A stretch of DNA of 43,864 nucleotides, taken from contig NZ_JACSKC010000007.1 of assembly GCF_018617395.1 (NCBI RefSeq), positions 1 to 43,864 of the forward strand, written 5' to 3'. This document shows, piece by piece, positions 10,075 through 21,600 of the stretch (position 1 is its first letter; the number at the start of each line of letters is the position of its first letter). A program made the translations under genes and the position numbers. The DNA comes from Exiguobacterium sp. s48. GTDB taxonomy: Bacteria; Bacillota; Bacilli; Exiguobacteriales; Exiguobacteriaceae. Below the pieces are notes generated by a model that searched no databases, had not been told where the DNA came from, and saw only the letters and a program-made list of their open reading frames with translations.

Positions 10075-11355
10075 TCAAACGTGTAATAGCGAGTATCGGC
10101 GTGATTGCAACGACCTCTGTAGCGTATGTGATGTTGCAACCTGAAACCATCAAGGTCATCGATGACGGCGTCGTCATCGAGCATGAGACACGAGCCGACT
10201 CGGTTCTCGAGGTACTTGATGAATTGAACATCACATTGGACGAGGCAGACTATGTCACACCTGCGCTTAGCGAAGATGTACCGGATGACCATTTGATTCG
10301 AATCGAGCGTTCGCACGAAGTTTCGCTTCAGATCGGCTATGGACAAACCGAAACGGTTCAAACACGTGAGCGGACCGTTGAGGACGTGCTGTTGCGTTAC
10401 GGGGTCACCGTACGGGACGGAGACACGGTCTATCCGGCTGTACGGACACCGGTGACGAACGGGATGACGATACGTTATCAGCCAGTTGTCGCGGTGAACT
10501 TGATTGTCGGGCAAGAGGCGTTGACTATTTATACGATGGCGACAGATGTCGGACAATTACTAGCAGAAGAGAAAATTGATGTGTCGGAAAGTGATACGGT
10601 CATGCCGGCAACATCGACACCGATTCGGGAGGGGTTGACGATTACGGTCAATACGAATCGTGATGTCGTTCAATATGAGAGTCGATTGATTCCGTTCGAT
10701 GTGGTCGAGGAAGAGGACGATACGCTTGAAGAAGGTGTGAAACAAACGGTGCAAGTCGGGATTCCTGGACTTGAACGGACAAGGTATGCACTTACTGTGG
10801 AAAATGGTACAATTACAAATCGTACGAAAACGGAAGTCGAAACATTGCGGAAAACAATGCCCCAAATCATTAAGGTGGGGACAAAGAAAGTGACGGAACC
10901 GGTAACGGAGCCTGAGTCGACAACCGCAAATGAATCGAGCCCATTCATTCCTGAAGCTGAAATCGAGATTGCTGAACCGCCGAAAACAGATGACGTACTG
11001 GATTTCTCATCTGCGAAGCAATTGCTTGTAGAGGCGACGGCCTATACGAATAATCCCGAAGATACCGTAACGTATAATGGTCGAGTGCTGACAAGAAGCG
11101 GATACGACGTGACAGACACGATTCTCTTTGAAGGGATGCGAATCATTGCGGTCGATCCTGCCATCATTCCACTCGGGACACGCGTATATGTCGAGGGAAT
11201 TGGTATGGCGATTGCCTTAGATACGGGAAGCGCGATCAAAGGGCAAAAAATCGATATCATGATGGATGAAAAGGAAGAGGCCGTGACGTTCGGTCGCAAA
11301 CCGCTCACCATCTGGGTGATTCCGAAGCAGGAAGAAGAGAAAGAAGGATCAGACA

Positions 11356-11363
<8 letters not shown>
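10071..11363 (+). CDS. yabE: Cell-wall protein YabE (DUF348, G5 and 3D domains)
   Basis: Secreted or anchored wall protein of 430 aa related to the resuscitation-promoting-factor/Sps group. An N-terminal signal or anchor segment covers about residues 4-21. Three DUF348 repeats follow (about 30-70, 85-125 and 142-182), then a G5 domain (about 205-283), a Pro/Glu-rich linker and a C-terminal 3D (MltA-like) domain from about 325. The 3D domain keeps its three aspartates, in VDP, LDTG and KID. The family probably cleaves or remodels peptidoglycan. It overlaps yabD by 4 and rnmV by 8 bases. In B. subtilis yabE is opposed by an antisense RNA; I see no clear antisense promoter here. Confidence 0.88.
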
Positions 11364-12816
<1,453 letters not shown>

Positions 12817-12873
12817 ATTAATCTTTATTTTCATATTCAATTATGCTATACTTGTAACAGTGAGGTGAAGCGT

Positions 12874-13110
12874 ATGCCAAAGACGTTACAAGAAATCAGA
12901 CAGAAACTCGAATCGCATGTTGGTGAACGATTGACGTTGAAAGCAAACGGCGGTCGTAAGAAAGTCGTTACTCGGTTTGGAACGCTCGTTGAGACATATC
13001 CTGCGGTGTTCGTTGTGAAATTAGATGAAGACCTGCACAATGTTGAACGTGTCTCGTATAGCTACGCTGATGTCCTAACGGATACAGTTAAAATTGAATT
13101 CGGCAATTGA
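12874..13110 (+). CDS. veg: Veg protein
   Basis: Small conserved Firmicutes protein (78 aa). In B. subtilis it stimulates biofilm formation by indirectly counteracting SinR; its biochemical role is unknown. The recognisable core is LTLKANGGRKK, with ERVSYSYADVLT near the C-terminus. The ATG at 12874 has GAGGTG six bases upstream and matches the B. subtilis start (MAKTL versus MPKTL). An in-frame GTG at 12865 would overlap the ribosome site. It has its own strong promoter and terminator, so it is monocistronic. Confidence 0.92.
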   Translation: MPKTLQEIRQKLESHVGERLTLKANGGRKKVVTRFGTLVETYPAVFVVKLDEDLHNVERVSYSYADVLTDTVKIEFGN

Positions 13111-13123
13111 TTTATAAATGAGG

Positions 13124-13154
13124 GGCGGATGCATTGGCAGCTGCTTCTTTTTTT
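13124..13154 (+). terminator. Terminator after veg
   Basis: GCGGATGC at 13125-13132 pairs with GCAGCTGC at 13137-13144 (one G-T pair, one A-G mismatch) around an ATTG loop, followed by TTCTTTTTTT. Confidence 0.75.
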
Positions 13155-13170
13155 GTGCGCCCGTTTACGG

Positions 13171-13176
13171 TACAAT
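13171..13176 (+). promoter_or_regulatory. Candidate -10 of the ispE promoter
   Basis: TACAAT lies directly downstream of the veg terminator and 35 bases before the ispE ATG. No good -35 is visible at 16-18 bases; only the T tract of the terminator is there. A TGTCGAA begins at its last base, but this heptamer is also common in coding sequence here. Confidence 0.4.
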
Positions 13177-13210
13177 GTCGAACAGGAGACAAATGGGAAG
13201 GGTGAACGTG

Positions 13211-14074
13211 ATGCGCACGATCAGTGTGAAAGCGCCGGCAAAAATTAATTTGACGCTCGATGTCATCGGGAAGCGTCAGGACGGCTATCATGAAGTAGAA
13301 ATGGTAATGACGACAGTCGATTTAGCAGACCGCCTAGAGTTGACGGTTTTAGATTCGGATGAGATCCGGATTCAATCAGAGCACGCGTATGTACCGAATG
13401 ACCATCGAAATTTGGCGTATCGGGCAGCCGAGTTGTTGCGCGATCGTTTTCATATTCAACAGGGAGTTGAGATTGTACTCGATAAACAAATCCCAGTGGC
13501 AGCGGGCCTTGCTGGAGGGTCGAGTGATGCAGCGGCAACCCTTCGTGGGATGAATGAATTATTTTCATTGAATTTGTCGTTAGAAGAGTTGGCAGAGCTC
13601 GGTGCGGAAATCGGCTCAGACGTTTCGTTTTGTGTCATCGGTGGGACTGCCATTGCTCGAGGGCGCGGGGAACAGTTAGAAATGATCCCGGCACCGCCAC
13701 CATGTTATGTCGTACTCGGTAAACCGAAAATTGGGGTGTCGACTGCGGATGTGTATCGTGCAGTGCGTATGGACGAGGTACATCATCCGAATACAGGCGC
13801 TATGGTTGAAGCCATCCGTCAAAAGGATTTCCAAGGAATTTGCGAAAACCTTGGGAACTCACTTGAGAGTGTAACGCTTAAACTACATCCTGAAGTAAAA
13901 CAAATCAAAGAAACGATGCGTCATTGCGGGGCAGAAGGTGTTCTTATGAGCGGAAGCGGACCCACTGTATTTGCGCTCATTGAGCATGAGCAAAAAGCGC
14001 ATCGCATTTATAATGGTCTAAAAGGATTTTGCCCGGAAGTGTTCGTCGTTCGGATTCTCGGCAAAAGACATTGA
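13211..14074 (+). CDS. ispE: 4-diphosphocytidyl-2-C-methyl-D-erythritol kinase
   Basis: GHMP kinase of the non-mevalonate isoprenoid pathway; phosphorylates CDP-ME with ATP. The 287-aa protein has the substrate-site lysine K11 in APAKINL, the glycine-rich ATP loop [12 protein letters not shown] at 95-106, and a C-terminal [11 protein letters not shown] motif. The ATG at 13211 gives the family N-terminus ([13 protein letters not shown]); the upstream open frame is not homologous. The TGA stop lies in the -35 of the purR promoter. Confidence 0.95.
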   Translation: MRTISVKAPAKINLTLDVIGKRQDGYHEVEMVMTTVDLADRLELTVLDSDEIRIQSEHAYVPNDHRNLAYRAAELLRDRFHIQQGVEIVLDKQIPVAAGLAGGSSDAAATLRGMNELFSLNLSLEELAELGAEIGSDVSFCVIGGTAIARGRGEQLEMIPAPPPCYVVLGKPKIGVSTADVYRAVRMDEVHHPNTGAMVEAIRQKDFQGICENLGNSLESVTLKLHPEVKQIKETMRHCGAEGVLMSGSGPTVFALIEHEQKAHRIYNGLKGFCPEVFVVRILGKRH

Positions 14075-14100
14075 ACAAAAACGAATGAAAGTGATATATT
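14071..14100 (+). promoter_or_regulatory. purR promoter with extended -10
   Basis: -35 TTGAAC at 14071-14076, an 18-base spacer and -10 TATATT at 14095-14100, preceded by TGA (extended -10). The ispE stop (14072-14074) is inside the -35. Confidence 0.7.
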
Positions 14101-14119
14101 CTCAATAGAACATTCGTTT
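14079..14119. promoter_or_regulatory. PurBox-like inverted repeat at purR
   Basis: AAACGAATG at 14079-14087 and CATTCGTTT at 14111-14119 are perfect 9-bp inverted arms separated by 23 bases. One arm is in the promoter spacer and the other just after the predicted start. The CGAA cores and widely spaced, opposed arms resemble Bacillus PurBox pairs (CGAAC cores), so PurR probably represses its own gene, relieved by PRPP. Binding is inferred. Confidence 0.6.
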
Positions 14120-14147
14120 ATTATTGAAGATGTGAAGGAGAATCCGT

Positions 14148-14972
14148 ATGAAAATTCGTAGAAGTGGTCGTCTCGTCGATATGACCCGTTATTTACTTGA
14201 TCATCCGCATCAGCTTGTCTCGTTGTCGATGTTTTCAAGTCGCTATAAAGCTGCAAAATCATCGATTAGTGAAGATTTAGTCATCGTCAGTGAAATGTTG
14301 TCCCATGATGGCATCGGAAAACTCGTGACTGTGCCGGGTGCGGCAGGTGGGGTGATGTTTATTCCAGGTTGGAGTAAAGAGAAATCACTTGAGATGATTG
14401 ATACGCTTTGCGATCAACTATCAAAACCAGAGCGCCTCCTACCAGGGGGGTATCTGTATCTAACCGACGTATTGGGTAACCCGAGTCAAGTGAAACCGAT
14501 GGGGCAGGTCTTCGCATCTGTTTTCGCCGACCGAAAAGTCGATGTGGTCATGACCATTGCGACAAAAGGGATTCCAATCGCCTACGCTGTGGCTGAGCAA
14601 TTAGGGGTTCCATTTGTAATCGTTCGTTCGGATAGCCGTGTCACAGAAGGATCGACCGTCAGTATCAACTACGTATCAGGTTCATCGAAAGCGATCCGTA
14701 CGATGGCGCTCGCACGTCGCAGTTTGCCACGCGGTGCAAACGTGCTCTTAATCGATGACTTCATGAAGGCCGGAGGAACAATCCGTGGAATGATGAGTCT
14801 CTTGAATGAATTTGAGGCGAATCTTGCGGGTGTCGGTGTCTTGATGGAAGCGGAAGGCGCTGAGAAGAAGATGGTGAGTGAGTACGTCAGCTTGATGAAA
14901 TTGACAAACGTTGACCCGGACGAAGGGCTTGTCACTATTTCGCGGGGGAATGTGGAACAATTCCTAAAATGA
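14148..14972 (+). CDS. purR: Purine operon repressor PurR
   Basis: PRPP-responsive repressor of purine synthesis and salvage genes (274 aa). An N-terminal winged helix (about residues 1-74) is fused to a catalytically inactive type I phosphoribosyltransferase domain with the PRPP loop VLLIDDFMKAGGT ending at 211. It opens MKIRRSGRLVDMT as in B. subtilis. AAGGAG at 14135-14140 precedes the ATG. In B. subtilis yabJ (RidA) follows; here spoVG comes next and yabJ is absent. Confidence 0.96.
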   Translation: MKIRRSGRLVDMTRYLLDHPHQLVSLSMFSSRYKAAKSSISEDLVIVSEMLSHDGIGKLVTVPGAAGGVMFIPGWSKEKSLEMIDTLCDQLSKPERLLPGGYLYLTDVLGNPSQVKPMGQVFASVFADRKVDVVMTIATKGIPIAYAVAEQLGVPFVIVRSDSRVTEGSTVSINYVSGSSKAIRTMALARRSLPRGANVLLIDDFMKAGGTIRGMMSLLNEFEANLAGVGVLMEAEGAEKKMVSEYVSLMKLTNVDPDEGLVTISRGNVEQFLK

Positions 14973-15001
14973 TTGGCAAAATTTTGATTTCGTTTTATGA
15001 T
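14973..15001 (+). promoter_or_regulatory. spoVG promoter
   Basis: -35 TTGGCA at 14973-14978, a 17-base spacer and -10 TATGAT at 14996-15001: a good sigma-A match. The -35 begins with the first base after the purR TGA stop. The predicted leader is about 100 bases. B. subtilis uses sigma-H for spoVG; I do not see a clear sigma-H promoter here. Confidence 0.72.
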
Positions 15002-15111
15002 TAGAGGGTATACAGTTACCAATATGTAATCATGACGTTCGTTTGAAACCATCTGAACCTTACAGAAGACCACACCATGGCGTAGACAACGATGAAAAGG
15101 GGATGCGAAAC

Positions 15112-15411
15112 ATGCAGATCACAGACGTAAAAATTCGCAAAGTCGCGACGGAAGGCAGAATGAAAGCGTTGGCCTCAATCACACTTGACCATGAATTCGT
15201 TGTACATGACCTTCGAATCATCGAAGGAAGTAGCGGTCTATTTGTCGCCATGCCGAGCAAACGGACACCAGAAGGTATTTTTCGGGATATCGCGCATCCG
15301 ATCAACGGGGAGATGCGACAGAAGGTCGAAGCAGCTGTATTGGAAACATATTCCAATATGAGCGCGGATGTCCTTGACCCACAACATGTGTCGTATGGCA
15401 CAAATGAGTGA
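15112..15411 (+). CDS. spoVG: SpoVG family regulator
   Basis: Conserved small nucleic-acid-binding protein (99 aa) with the family core [16 protein letters not shown] and [11 protein letters not shown], then FRDIAHPI. In B. subtilis it affects asymmetric division; in Listeria and Staphylococcus it is a global RNA- or DNA-binding regulator in non-sporulating cells, the likely role here. The ATG at 15112 aligns with the B. subtilis start; an in-frame ATG at 15103 lies too close to the AAAAGGGG ribosome site. It has its own promoter and terminator. Confidence 0.94.
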   Translation: MQITDVKIRKVATEGRMKALASITLDHEFVVHDLRIIEGSSGLFVAMPSKRTPEGIFRDIAHPINGEMRQKVEAAVLETYSNMSADVLDPQHVSYGTNE

Positions 15412-15415
15412 CAAG

Positions 15416-15448
15416 AACAGCGGGTAGGGTGCCTCCCGCTGTTTTTTT
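15416..15448 (+). terminator. Terminator after spoVG
   Basis: AACAGCGGG at 15416-15424 pairs with CCCGCTGTT at 15435-15443 and runs into a T tract. Strong. Confidence 0.92.
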
Positions 15449-15450
15449 GC

Positions 15451-15486
15451 GTTTCAATGGTTAAGGAACGGTACAGCTATTGAAAC
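15451..15486. repeat. 8-bp inverted repeat upstream of glmU
   Basis: GTTTCAAT at 15451-15458 and ATTGAAAC at 15479-15486 are perfect inverted arms 20 bases apart. The right arm contains the -35 of the glmU promoter. A shorter pair with the same core, GTTTC at 15496-15500 and GAAAC at 15510-15514, flanks the -10. Possible operator; the regulator is unknown. Confidence 0.55.
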
Positions 15487-15508
15487 AAGGGCATGGTTTC
15501 GATATAGT
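15480..15508 (+). promoter_or_regulatory. glmU-prs promoter
   Basis: -35 TTGAAA at 15480-15485, a 17-base spacer and -10 TATAGT at 15503-15508. The predicted start near 15515 leaves a leader of about 70 bases containing a small TCACA/TGTGA inverted repeat (15552-15566) just before the ribosome site AGGAG. Confidence 0.78.
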
Positions 15509-15584
15509 AGAAACGGTGTAAATAGGATTTAGTTGTAACTATACAGACCAATCACAGCTGTTGTGAGATAGGAGCGAATCAAGA

Positions 15585-16940
15585 ATGGAGCGTTTTGCAG
15601 TCATTTTGGCAGCAGGAAAAGGAACGCGAATGAAGTCAAAGCTTTATAAAGTACTTCATCCGGTTCTCGGAAAACCAATGGTCGAGCACGTTGTCGATCA
15701 GTTAGACCAAATCGGTGTCAGTCGTCAAATCGTAATCGTTGGCCATGGGGCGGAAGCGGTACAAGATACACTCGGCACACGAGTGGAATATGCAGTCCAA
15801 GAAGAACAACTTGGAACAGGGCATGCTGTTCAAATGGCAGAAGCAGAGCTTGCGGGTAAAGCCGGGGCGACACTTGTCGTCTGTGGAGATACACCGTTAC
15901 TAACGGCAGAAACGTTGGAAGCTCTTCTCGCTCATCATGAAGCACAACAAGCGAAAGTTACAGTGCTGACTGCGATTGCAGACGACGCGACAGGATACGG
16001 TCGTGTCGTTCGTGGTGAAGATGGGAACGTGACGAAAGTCGTTGAGCATAAAGATGCTTCTGAGACAGAACTTGCCATCCATGAAATCAATACGGGAACG
16101 TATGTGTTCGATAACGAGTTATTGTTCGACGCGCTCAAACAAGTCGGAAACAATAACGCGCAAGGCGAATACTACTTGCCTGACGTCATCTCGATTGCAA
16201 AAGAAGCGGGCGAAGTCGTCGCAGCGCATACAGCGCCAACGTTTGATGAGACAATCGGGGTCAATGACCGCGTTGCCTTGTCACAAGCGGAAGCGATCAT
16301 GCGCAAACGTACGAACGAACGTCTCATGCGTGAAGGGGTCACATTCATGGACCCGGCATCGACATATATTTCTCCAGATGTGGTGATTGGTTCGGATACG
16401 ATCATCTATCCGGGCACGGTCATCCTTGGGAAGACGATCATTGGTTCGGAATGTGTCGTCGGACCGAACTCAGATATCCGCAACAGTGTGATTGAAGACC
16501 ATGCCGTCGTGCGCCAGTCTGTCGTGACAGATAGCAAGATCGGTGAAGCGGCTCAGGTCGGACCGTTCGCTCACTTGCGTCAACAAGCTGTACTTGGTGC
16601 AAACACACGCATCGGCAACTTCGTTGAGATTAAAAAATCGTCGTTTGGCGATGGTGCGAAAGCTTCCCACTTGAGCTATATCGGGGATGCGTCAATCGGC
16701 GAACGTGTCAACTTAGGTTGTGGATCGATCACGGTGAACTATGACGGCAAGAACAAGTTCGAGACAGTCGTGGAAGACGATGCGTTCGTCGGCTGTAACG
16801 TCAACTTGATTGCCCCTGTAAAAGTCGGAAAAGGCGCGATTGTCGCAGCTGGATCGACGATTACGAACGATGTACCAGAAGAGGCGCTTGCGATTGCACG
16901 TGAACGCCAAACGAATAAAGAAGGCTATACAAAACGATAA
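15585..16940 (+). CDS. glmU: Bifunctional GlcNAc-1-P uridyltransferase / glucosamine-1-P acetyltransferase
   Basis: Makes UDP-GlcNAc, the precursor of peptidoglycan and teichoic acids (451 aa). The N-terminal pyrophosphorylase domain has [11 protein letters not shown] from residue 8 and CGDTPLLT around residue 105. The C-terminal half is a left-handed beta-helix of hexapeptide repeats (from about 250) with the acetyltransferase site around KNKF. AGGAG is ten bases before the ATG. The gene is probably transcribed with prs, with 45 bases between them and no terminator. Confidence 0.96.
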   Translation: MERFAVILAAGKGTRMKSKLYKVLHPVLGKPMVEHVVDQLDQIGVSRQIVIVGHGAEAVQDTLGTRVEYAVQEEQLGTGHAVQMAEAELAGKAGATLVVCGDTPLLTAETLEALLAHHEAQQAKVTVLTAIADDATGYGRVVRGEDGNVTKVVEHKDASETELAIHEINTGTYVFDNELLFDALKQVGNNNAQGEYYLPDVISIAKEAGEVVAAHTAPTFDETIGVNDRVALSQAEAIMRKRTNERLMREGVTFMDPASTYISPDVVIGSDTIIYPGTVILGKTIIGSECVVGPNSDIRNSVIEDHAVVRQSVVTDSKIGEAAQVGPFAHLRQQAVLGANTRIGNFVEIKKSSFGDGAKASHLSYIGDASIGERVNLGCGSITVNYDGKNKFETVVEDDAFVGCNVNLIAPVKVGKGAIVAAGSTITNDVPEEALAIARERQTNKEGYTKR

Positions 16941-16985
16941 CTTGCTGCCAATCATTATGGAAAACGATGGAGGAGAATCCTAAAC

Positions 16986-17942
16986 ATGTCTACTGTATAC
17001 GAACGAGAAATTCGTCTATTTAGCTTAAACTCGAACCGCCCGCTTGCTGAAGAAATCGCGAAAGAAATCGGTGTCCCGCTCAGCGATTGCCAAGTCAAAC
17101 GTTTCAGCGACGGTGAACTCTATATCAACATCGAGGAAAGTGTTCGTGGAGATGATGTGTATGTCATCCAATCAACGAGCTCACCTGTAAACGAAACGCT
17201 CATGGAGTTACTCGTTATGATCGATGCACTGAAACGTGCTTCCGTCCGTACGATTAACATCGTGATGCCGTATTATGGGTACGCACGTCAAGACCGTAAA
17301 GCACGCTCACGTGAGCCGATTACAGCGAAACTTGTCGCTGATCTTTTGACGGTGGCAGGTGCGACACGTGTCATCACGATGGACTTGCATGCAGCGCAAA
17401 TCCAAGGATTCTTCAATATTCCGGTTGACCAATTACTCGGTGTGCCGCTCATCTCGACTTACTTCGAAACAGAAGAGTTTCAAGCGAAAGATATCGTGGT
17501 CGTTTCTCCAGATCACGGTGGCGTGACACGCGCACGTAAATTGGCAGAACGTTTGAAAGCGCCGATTGCCATCATCGACAAGCGCCGCCCGAAAGCAAAC
17601 GTCGCCGAAGTCATGAACATCGTCGGCAGTGTCGAAGGGAAAACAGCTATTCTAATCGACGACATCATCGATACAGCAGGTACGATCACACTTGCGGCGG
17701 ATGCCATCGTCGAAGCAGGTGCGAAAGAAGTATATGCGTCTTGTACGCATCCAGTCCTTTCTGGTCCAGCGATGGAGCGTATCGACAATTCATCGATCAA
17801 AGAATTGGTTGTGTTAAATACAATCGATTTGACGGGTCGTCCATGCTCAAGCAAAATCAAGCAAATGTCGGTTGCCCATTTACTTGGGGAAGCGATCATG
17901 CGCGTCCACGAGCACAAATCGGTCAGTACTCTATTCGATTAA
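16986..17942 (+). CDS. prs: Ribose-phosphate pyrophosphokinase
   Basis: Makes PRPP from ribose 5-phosphate and ATP for purine, pyrimidine, NAD, His and Trp synthesis (318 aa, class I). Motifs: the flexible-loop [27 protein letters not shown], and the PRPP loop DDIIDTAGT at 225-233. GGAGGAG is well spaced before the ATG. B. subtilis ctc (a 25-kDa ribosomal-protein-like stress gene) follows prs; it is absent here, and a terminator and pth follow instead. Confidence 0.97.
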   Translation: MSTVYEREIRLFSLNSNRPLAEEIAKEIGVPLSDCQVKRFSDGELYINIEESVRGDDVYVIQSTSSPVNETLMELLVMIDALKRASVRTINIVMPYYGYARQDRKARSREPITAKLVADLLTVAGATRVITMDLHAAQIQGFFNIPVDQLLGVPLISTYFETEEFQAKDIVVVSPDHGGVTRARKLAERLKAPIAIIDKRRPKANVAEVMNIVGSVEGKTAILIDDIIDTAGTITLAADAIVEAGAKEVYASCTHPVLSGPAMERIDNSSIKELVVLNTIDLTGRPCSSKIKQMSVAHLLGEAIMRVHEHKSVSTLFD

Positions 17943-17948
17943 AAAACG

Positions 17949-17980
17949 AGGCCCGGAGGCATTCGCCTTTGGGCTTTTTT
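17949..17980 (+). terminator. Terminator after prs
   Basis: GCCCGGAGGC at 17951-17960 pairs with GCCTTTGGGC at 17965-17974 (two G-T pairs) around ATTC, followed by six T. The pth ribosome site begins four bases later. Confidence 0.87.
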
Positions 17981-17997
17981 GTTCAGGAGGTAATGAT

Positions 17998-18555
17998 ATG
18001 AAATGCATCGTCGGTCTCGGGAACCCCGGGAAAAAGTTTGAGATGACCAGACATAACGTTGGATTTTTGGCGATTGACCGTCTCGCCGAAAAGCATGGCA
18101 TCTCGTTGAATGAAGCGAAGTTTAATGCCCTTATGGGAACGGGAAGAATCAATGGTGAGCGTGTTGTACTCGTGAAACCGTTGACGTACATGAATTTATC
18201 CGGTGAAGCCGTCCGTCCCATTTTAGATTATTATAAAATTGAGATTGACGATTTATTAGTGATTTATGACGATTTAGATATGGTGCCTGGTAAGCTTCGT
18301 TTCCGTCCGAAAGGGAGCGCGGGTGGTCATAATGGAATCAAATCACTCATCCAACATTTAGGAACGGCTGAATTCAAACGATTAAAGCTCGGAATCGGAC
18401 GTCCACCACATCCAATCAAAGTTGTGGACTGGGTGTTGATGAACTATCGTAAAGACGAGTTGCCGGAATTGAACGAAACACTCGACCACGCCGTAACCGC
18501 AGCCACTGATTTTGTAGACACAGATTGGCTGGCGCTGATGAATCGATACAACTAA
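17998..18555 (+). CDS. pth: Peptidyl-tRNA hydrolase
   Basis: Releases tRNA from drop-off peptidyl-tRNAs (185 aa, Pth1). The active site includes N9 (GLGNPG), H19 (RHNVGF) and the YDDLDMVPG segment near 90-98, with GSAGGHNG following. The frame is open upstream, but the ATG at 17998 preceded by AGGAGGT gives the family N-terminus. The B. subtilis homologue is spoVC (conditional spore phenotype), but the enzyme is essential housekeeping. Confidence 0.96.
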   Translation: MKCIVGLGNPGKKFEMTRHNVGFLAIDRLAEKHGISLNEAKFNALMGTGRINGERVVLVKPLTYMNLSGEAVRPILDYYKIEIDDLLVIYDDLDMVPGKLRFRPKGSAGGHNGIKSLIQHLGTAEFKRLKLGIGRPPHPIKVVDWVLMNYRKDELPELNETLDHAVTAATDFVDTDWLALMNRYN

Positions 18556-18576
18556 AGGGTCATTGCACCCTTTTTT
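18554..18576 (+). terminator. Terminator after pth
   Basis: AAAGGGT at 18554-18560 pairs with ACCCTTT at 18567-18573 around CATTGC, followed by T residues. Short, and partly overlapping the pth stop region. In B. subtilis fin (yabK) lies between pth and mfd; here mfd follows directly. Confidence 0.68.
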
Positions 18577-18600
18577 GTCGTATGAGTTGGAGGAAAACAA

Positions 18601-21600
18601 ATGAATGCTTTAGAAAGATTTATGGTGTCACTACCTGAAACGAATGTCATTCGTGAAAGACTTCAAAAAGTGGAACGTCAATTAGTGACGGGACTGACGA
18701 CTAGCGCGAAAGCTCTCGTCCTCGCCGGACTTGTGAAATCGTCATCGAGACGTCTCGTCGTCGTGACACACAATATGTATCAAGCACAAAAAATGTTCGA
18801 TCAACTGGAATCTCTCATTGGCCCGGACAAAACGCTCTTATATCCAATCGATGAAACGTTAGCTGGAGAATTGTCACTAACGTCCAGTCCTGAGCTGTTG
18901 GCAGCTCGCATCGATGCGCGTACCCGTCTCCTTGACCAAACAGGAGGCGTTGTTGTCGTTCCACTCGGTGGATTGCGACGCTATATGCCAAGTCCGAATG
19001 CGTGGCAGGATAGTCGTGTCATGTTGAAGCCGGGAAGTGATCTTGATTTAGCACACTTTTCGAAGCAATTGACGGGAATGGGGTATGAACGGACGGCGAC
19101 AGTGACGACGCCTGGCGAATTTTCCGTACGAGGCAGTATTTTGGACGTCTATCCACTCACGGAAGCACGTCCGTACCGGATCGACTTATTCGATACCGAG
19201 ATCGACTCGATTTTTACGTTTGATGCGGAAACACAACGTTCACTCGGTGTAGTGGGGGAAGTGTGTATCACACCGGCGACCGAGTTTATCGCAACAGAGG
19301 AACAACTGAAACAAGCGGGAAGTGCGCTTCGGAAGCAATATGACCGAACGGTGGAATTGATTGAGAACGAAGTGATTCGACAAGCTCTTGAAGAAGGTGT
19401 TGTGACGGACATCGAACGGCTTGAGCGAGGCGATTTCCCAGATAAAGTCGGAAAATATTCGCCGATTCTCTATAAATCGACACTCCTTGATTATGTAGGT
19501 GATGAGGCTGTTTTGATTCTAGATGAAGTGGCGCGAATCGATGACGCGGCGGATGTACAGGACAGAGAAGAAGCGGAGTGGTTCTCTTCACTCATCGAAA
19601 AAGGAGAAGCCGTCAGCAATTACACGCTCGCCGTCCCGATGCATAAGGTGTTTCGTAGTTTGAAGCAAGTGGCGTTCTCGTTACTCCCGTCCCGTCGATC
19701 GGGCATTCCGGAGAGTGACACCGTCCATTTGAGCTGTCGTCCGCTACCGGCGTTCCACGGTCAGATGCATTTGTTGAAGCAGGAAGTCGAGCGATGGCAG
19801 CAAAATGATCAACGTATTGTCGTGCTTGCGGGCGATAAATCACGTGCCGATAAGATCGAAGCGTTGCTTTCCGACTACGGCATTGCCTCGACATTCACGA
19901 ATGTCGATGGAGAATTAGAACCGAGACGTGTATCGGTCATCATCGGTCAAATCGAAGGGGGATTCGAACTGTCGACGAGCCGTCTCGTCGTCGTATCAGA
20001 AGAAGAGTTGTTCAAGCGTGTGACGAAACGAAAACGTCAGACGAAGAATTTGACGAACGCGGAACGAATCAAGAGTTACCAAGAACTGAAGCCGAACGAT
20101 TATGTCGTTCACGTTCACCACGGAATCGGGAAGTACCTTGGGATTAAAACGATTGAGGTCGGCGGGATTCATCAAGATTACCTGCACCTCGTCTATGCGG
20201 GCGATGACGCCCTCTACGTGCCGGTCGACCAAATCGACCTCGTCCAAAAATATGTCGGCGCCGAAGGGAAAGAACCAAAGATTTATAAACTTGGCGGCAC
20301 GGAATGGAAGAAAGTAAAATCAAAGGTTGCCAAATCGGTTGAAGACATTGCGGATGAACTCATTAAACTGTACGCGGCACGAGAGGCTTCGGTCGGGTTT
20401 GCATTTCCACCAGATGACGAAGAGATGGATCAGTTTGAATCATCCTTCCCTTATGCCGAAACAGAGGACCAGGTCCGTTCGATTGCAGAAATCAAGGCGG
20501 ATATGGAACGCTCGCGTCCGATGGATCGCCTTTTATGTGGAGATGTCGGATACGGGAAGACGGAAGTGGCAATCCGGGCTGCGTTTAAAGCGGTGCTCGC
20601 CGGCAAACAAGTAGCCTTTCTTGTCCCGACAACCGTCCTCGCCCAACAGCATTATGAAACGATGCTCGAGCGGTTCAGCGAATTTCCAATCAACGTATCG
20701 GTCATGAGTCGTTTCCGGTCGAAGAGTGAGATGACGGCGACGAAGAAGGGTTTGAAAGAAGGTACCATTGATATCGTCGTCGGGACACACCGCGTGTTAT
20801 CAAAAGACGTGACATTCGCCAACCTCGGTCTCGTCATCATCGATGAAGAACAACGGTTCGGCGTCAAACATAAAGAACGTCTAAAACAGTTGAAGACGAA
20901 CATCGATGTCCTCACGTTGACGGCAACACCGATTCCACGGACACTGCATATGTCGATGATTGGAATTCGTGACTTATCCGTCTTAGAAACACCACCGGAG
21001 AATCGCTATCCTGTCCAAACATACGTTATGGAATATGACGGCATCGTCTTGCGTGAAGCGCTCGAGCGTGAACTCGCTCGCGGGGGACAGGCGTTCTTCC
21101 TCTATAATCGTGTCGAAGGAATCGAACGGAAAGCAGAAGAGATCCGGGCCTTACTGCCAGATGCACGAATTGCTACGGCGCACGGGCGCATGACGGAAAG
21201 TGAGCTCGAGAGCCAGTTGATCAGCTTCCTTGAAGGTGAGGCGGATATTTTAGTCTCAACGACAATTATCGAGACGGGAATCGACATTCCAAACGTCAAC
21301 ACCCTCATCGTTCACGATGCGGACAAGATGGGGCTGTCTCAGCTTTATCAACTCCGCGGTCGTGTCGGACGTTCGAATCGAATCGCCTATGCGTACTTCA
21401 CATATCGGAAGGATAAGCGCTTGACGGAAGTGGCAGAAAGTCGTCTTCAGGCCATCAAAGAGTTCACGGAGCTCGGTAGTGGATTTAAGATTGCGATGCG
21501 CGACCTATCGATTCGCGGAGCGGGGAACTTGCTTGGTGCACAACAGTCCGGATTCATCGATTCGGTCGGTTTCGACTTGTACTCGCAAATGCTTTCTGAA

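Noticed and set aside
13176-13182. TGTCGAA at the ispE -10
   Set aside because: It is a single copy without a phased partner; the heptamer is also frequent in coding sequence here (for example in metG, rsmA and tilS), so on its own it is not evidence of a Spo0A site.
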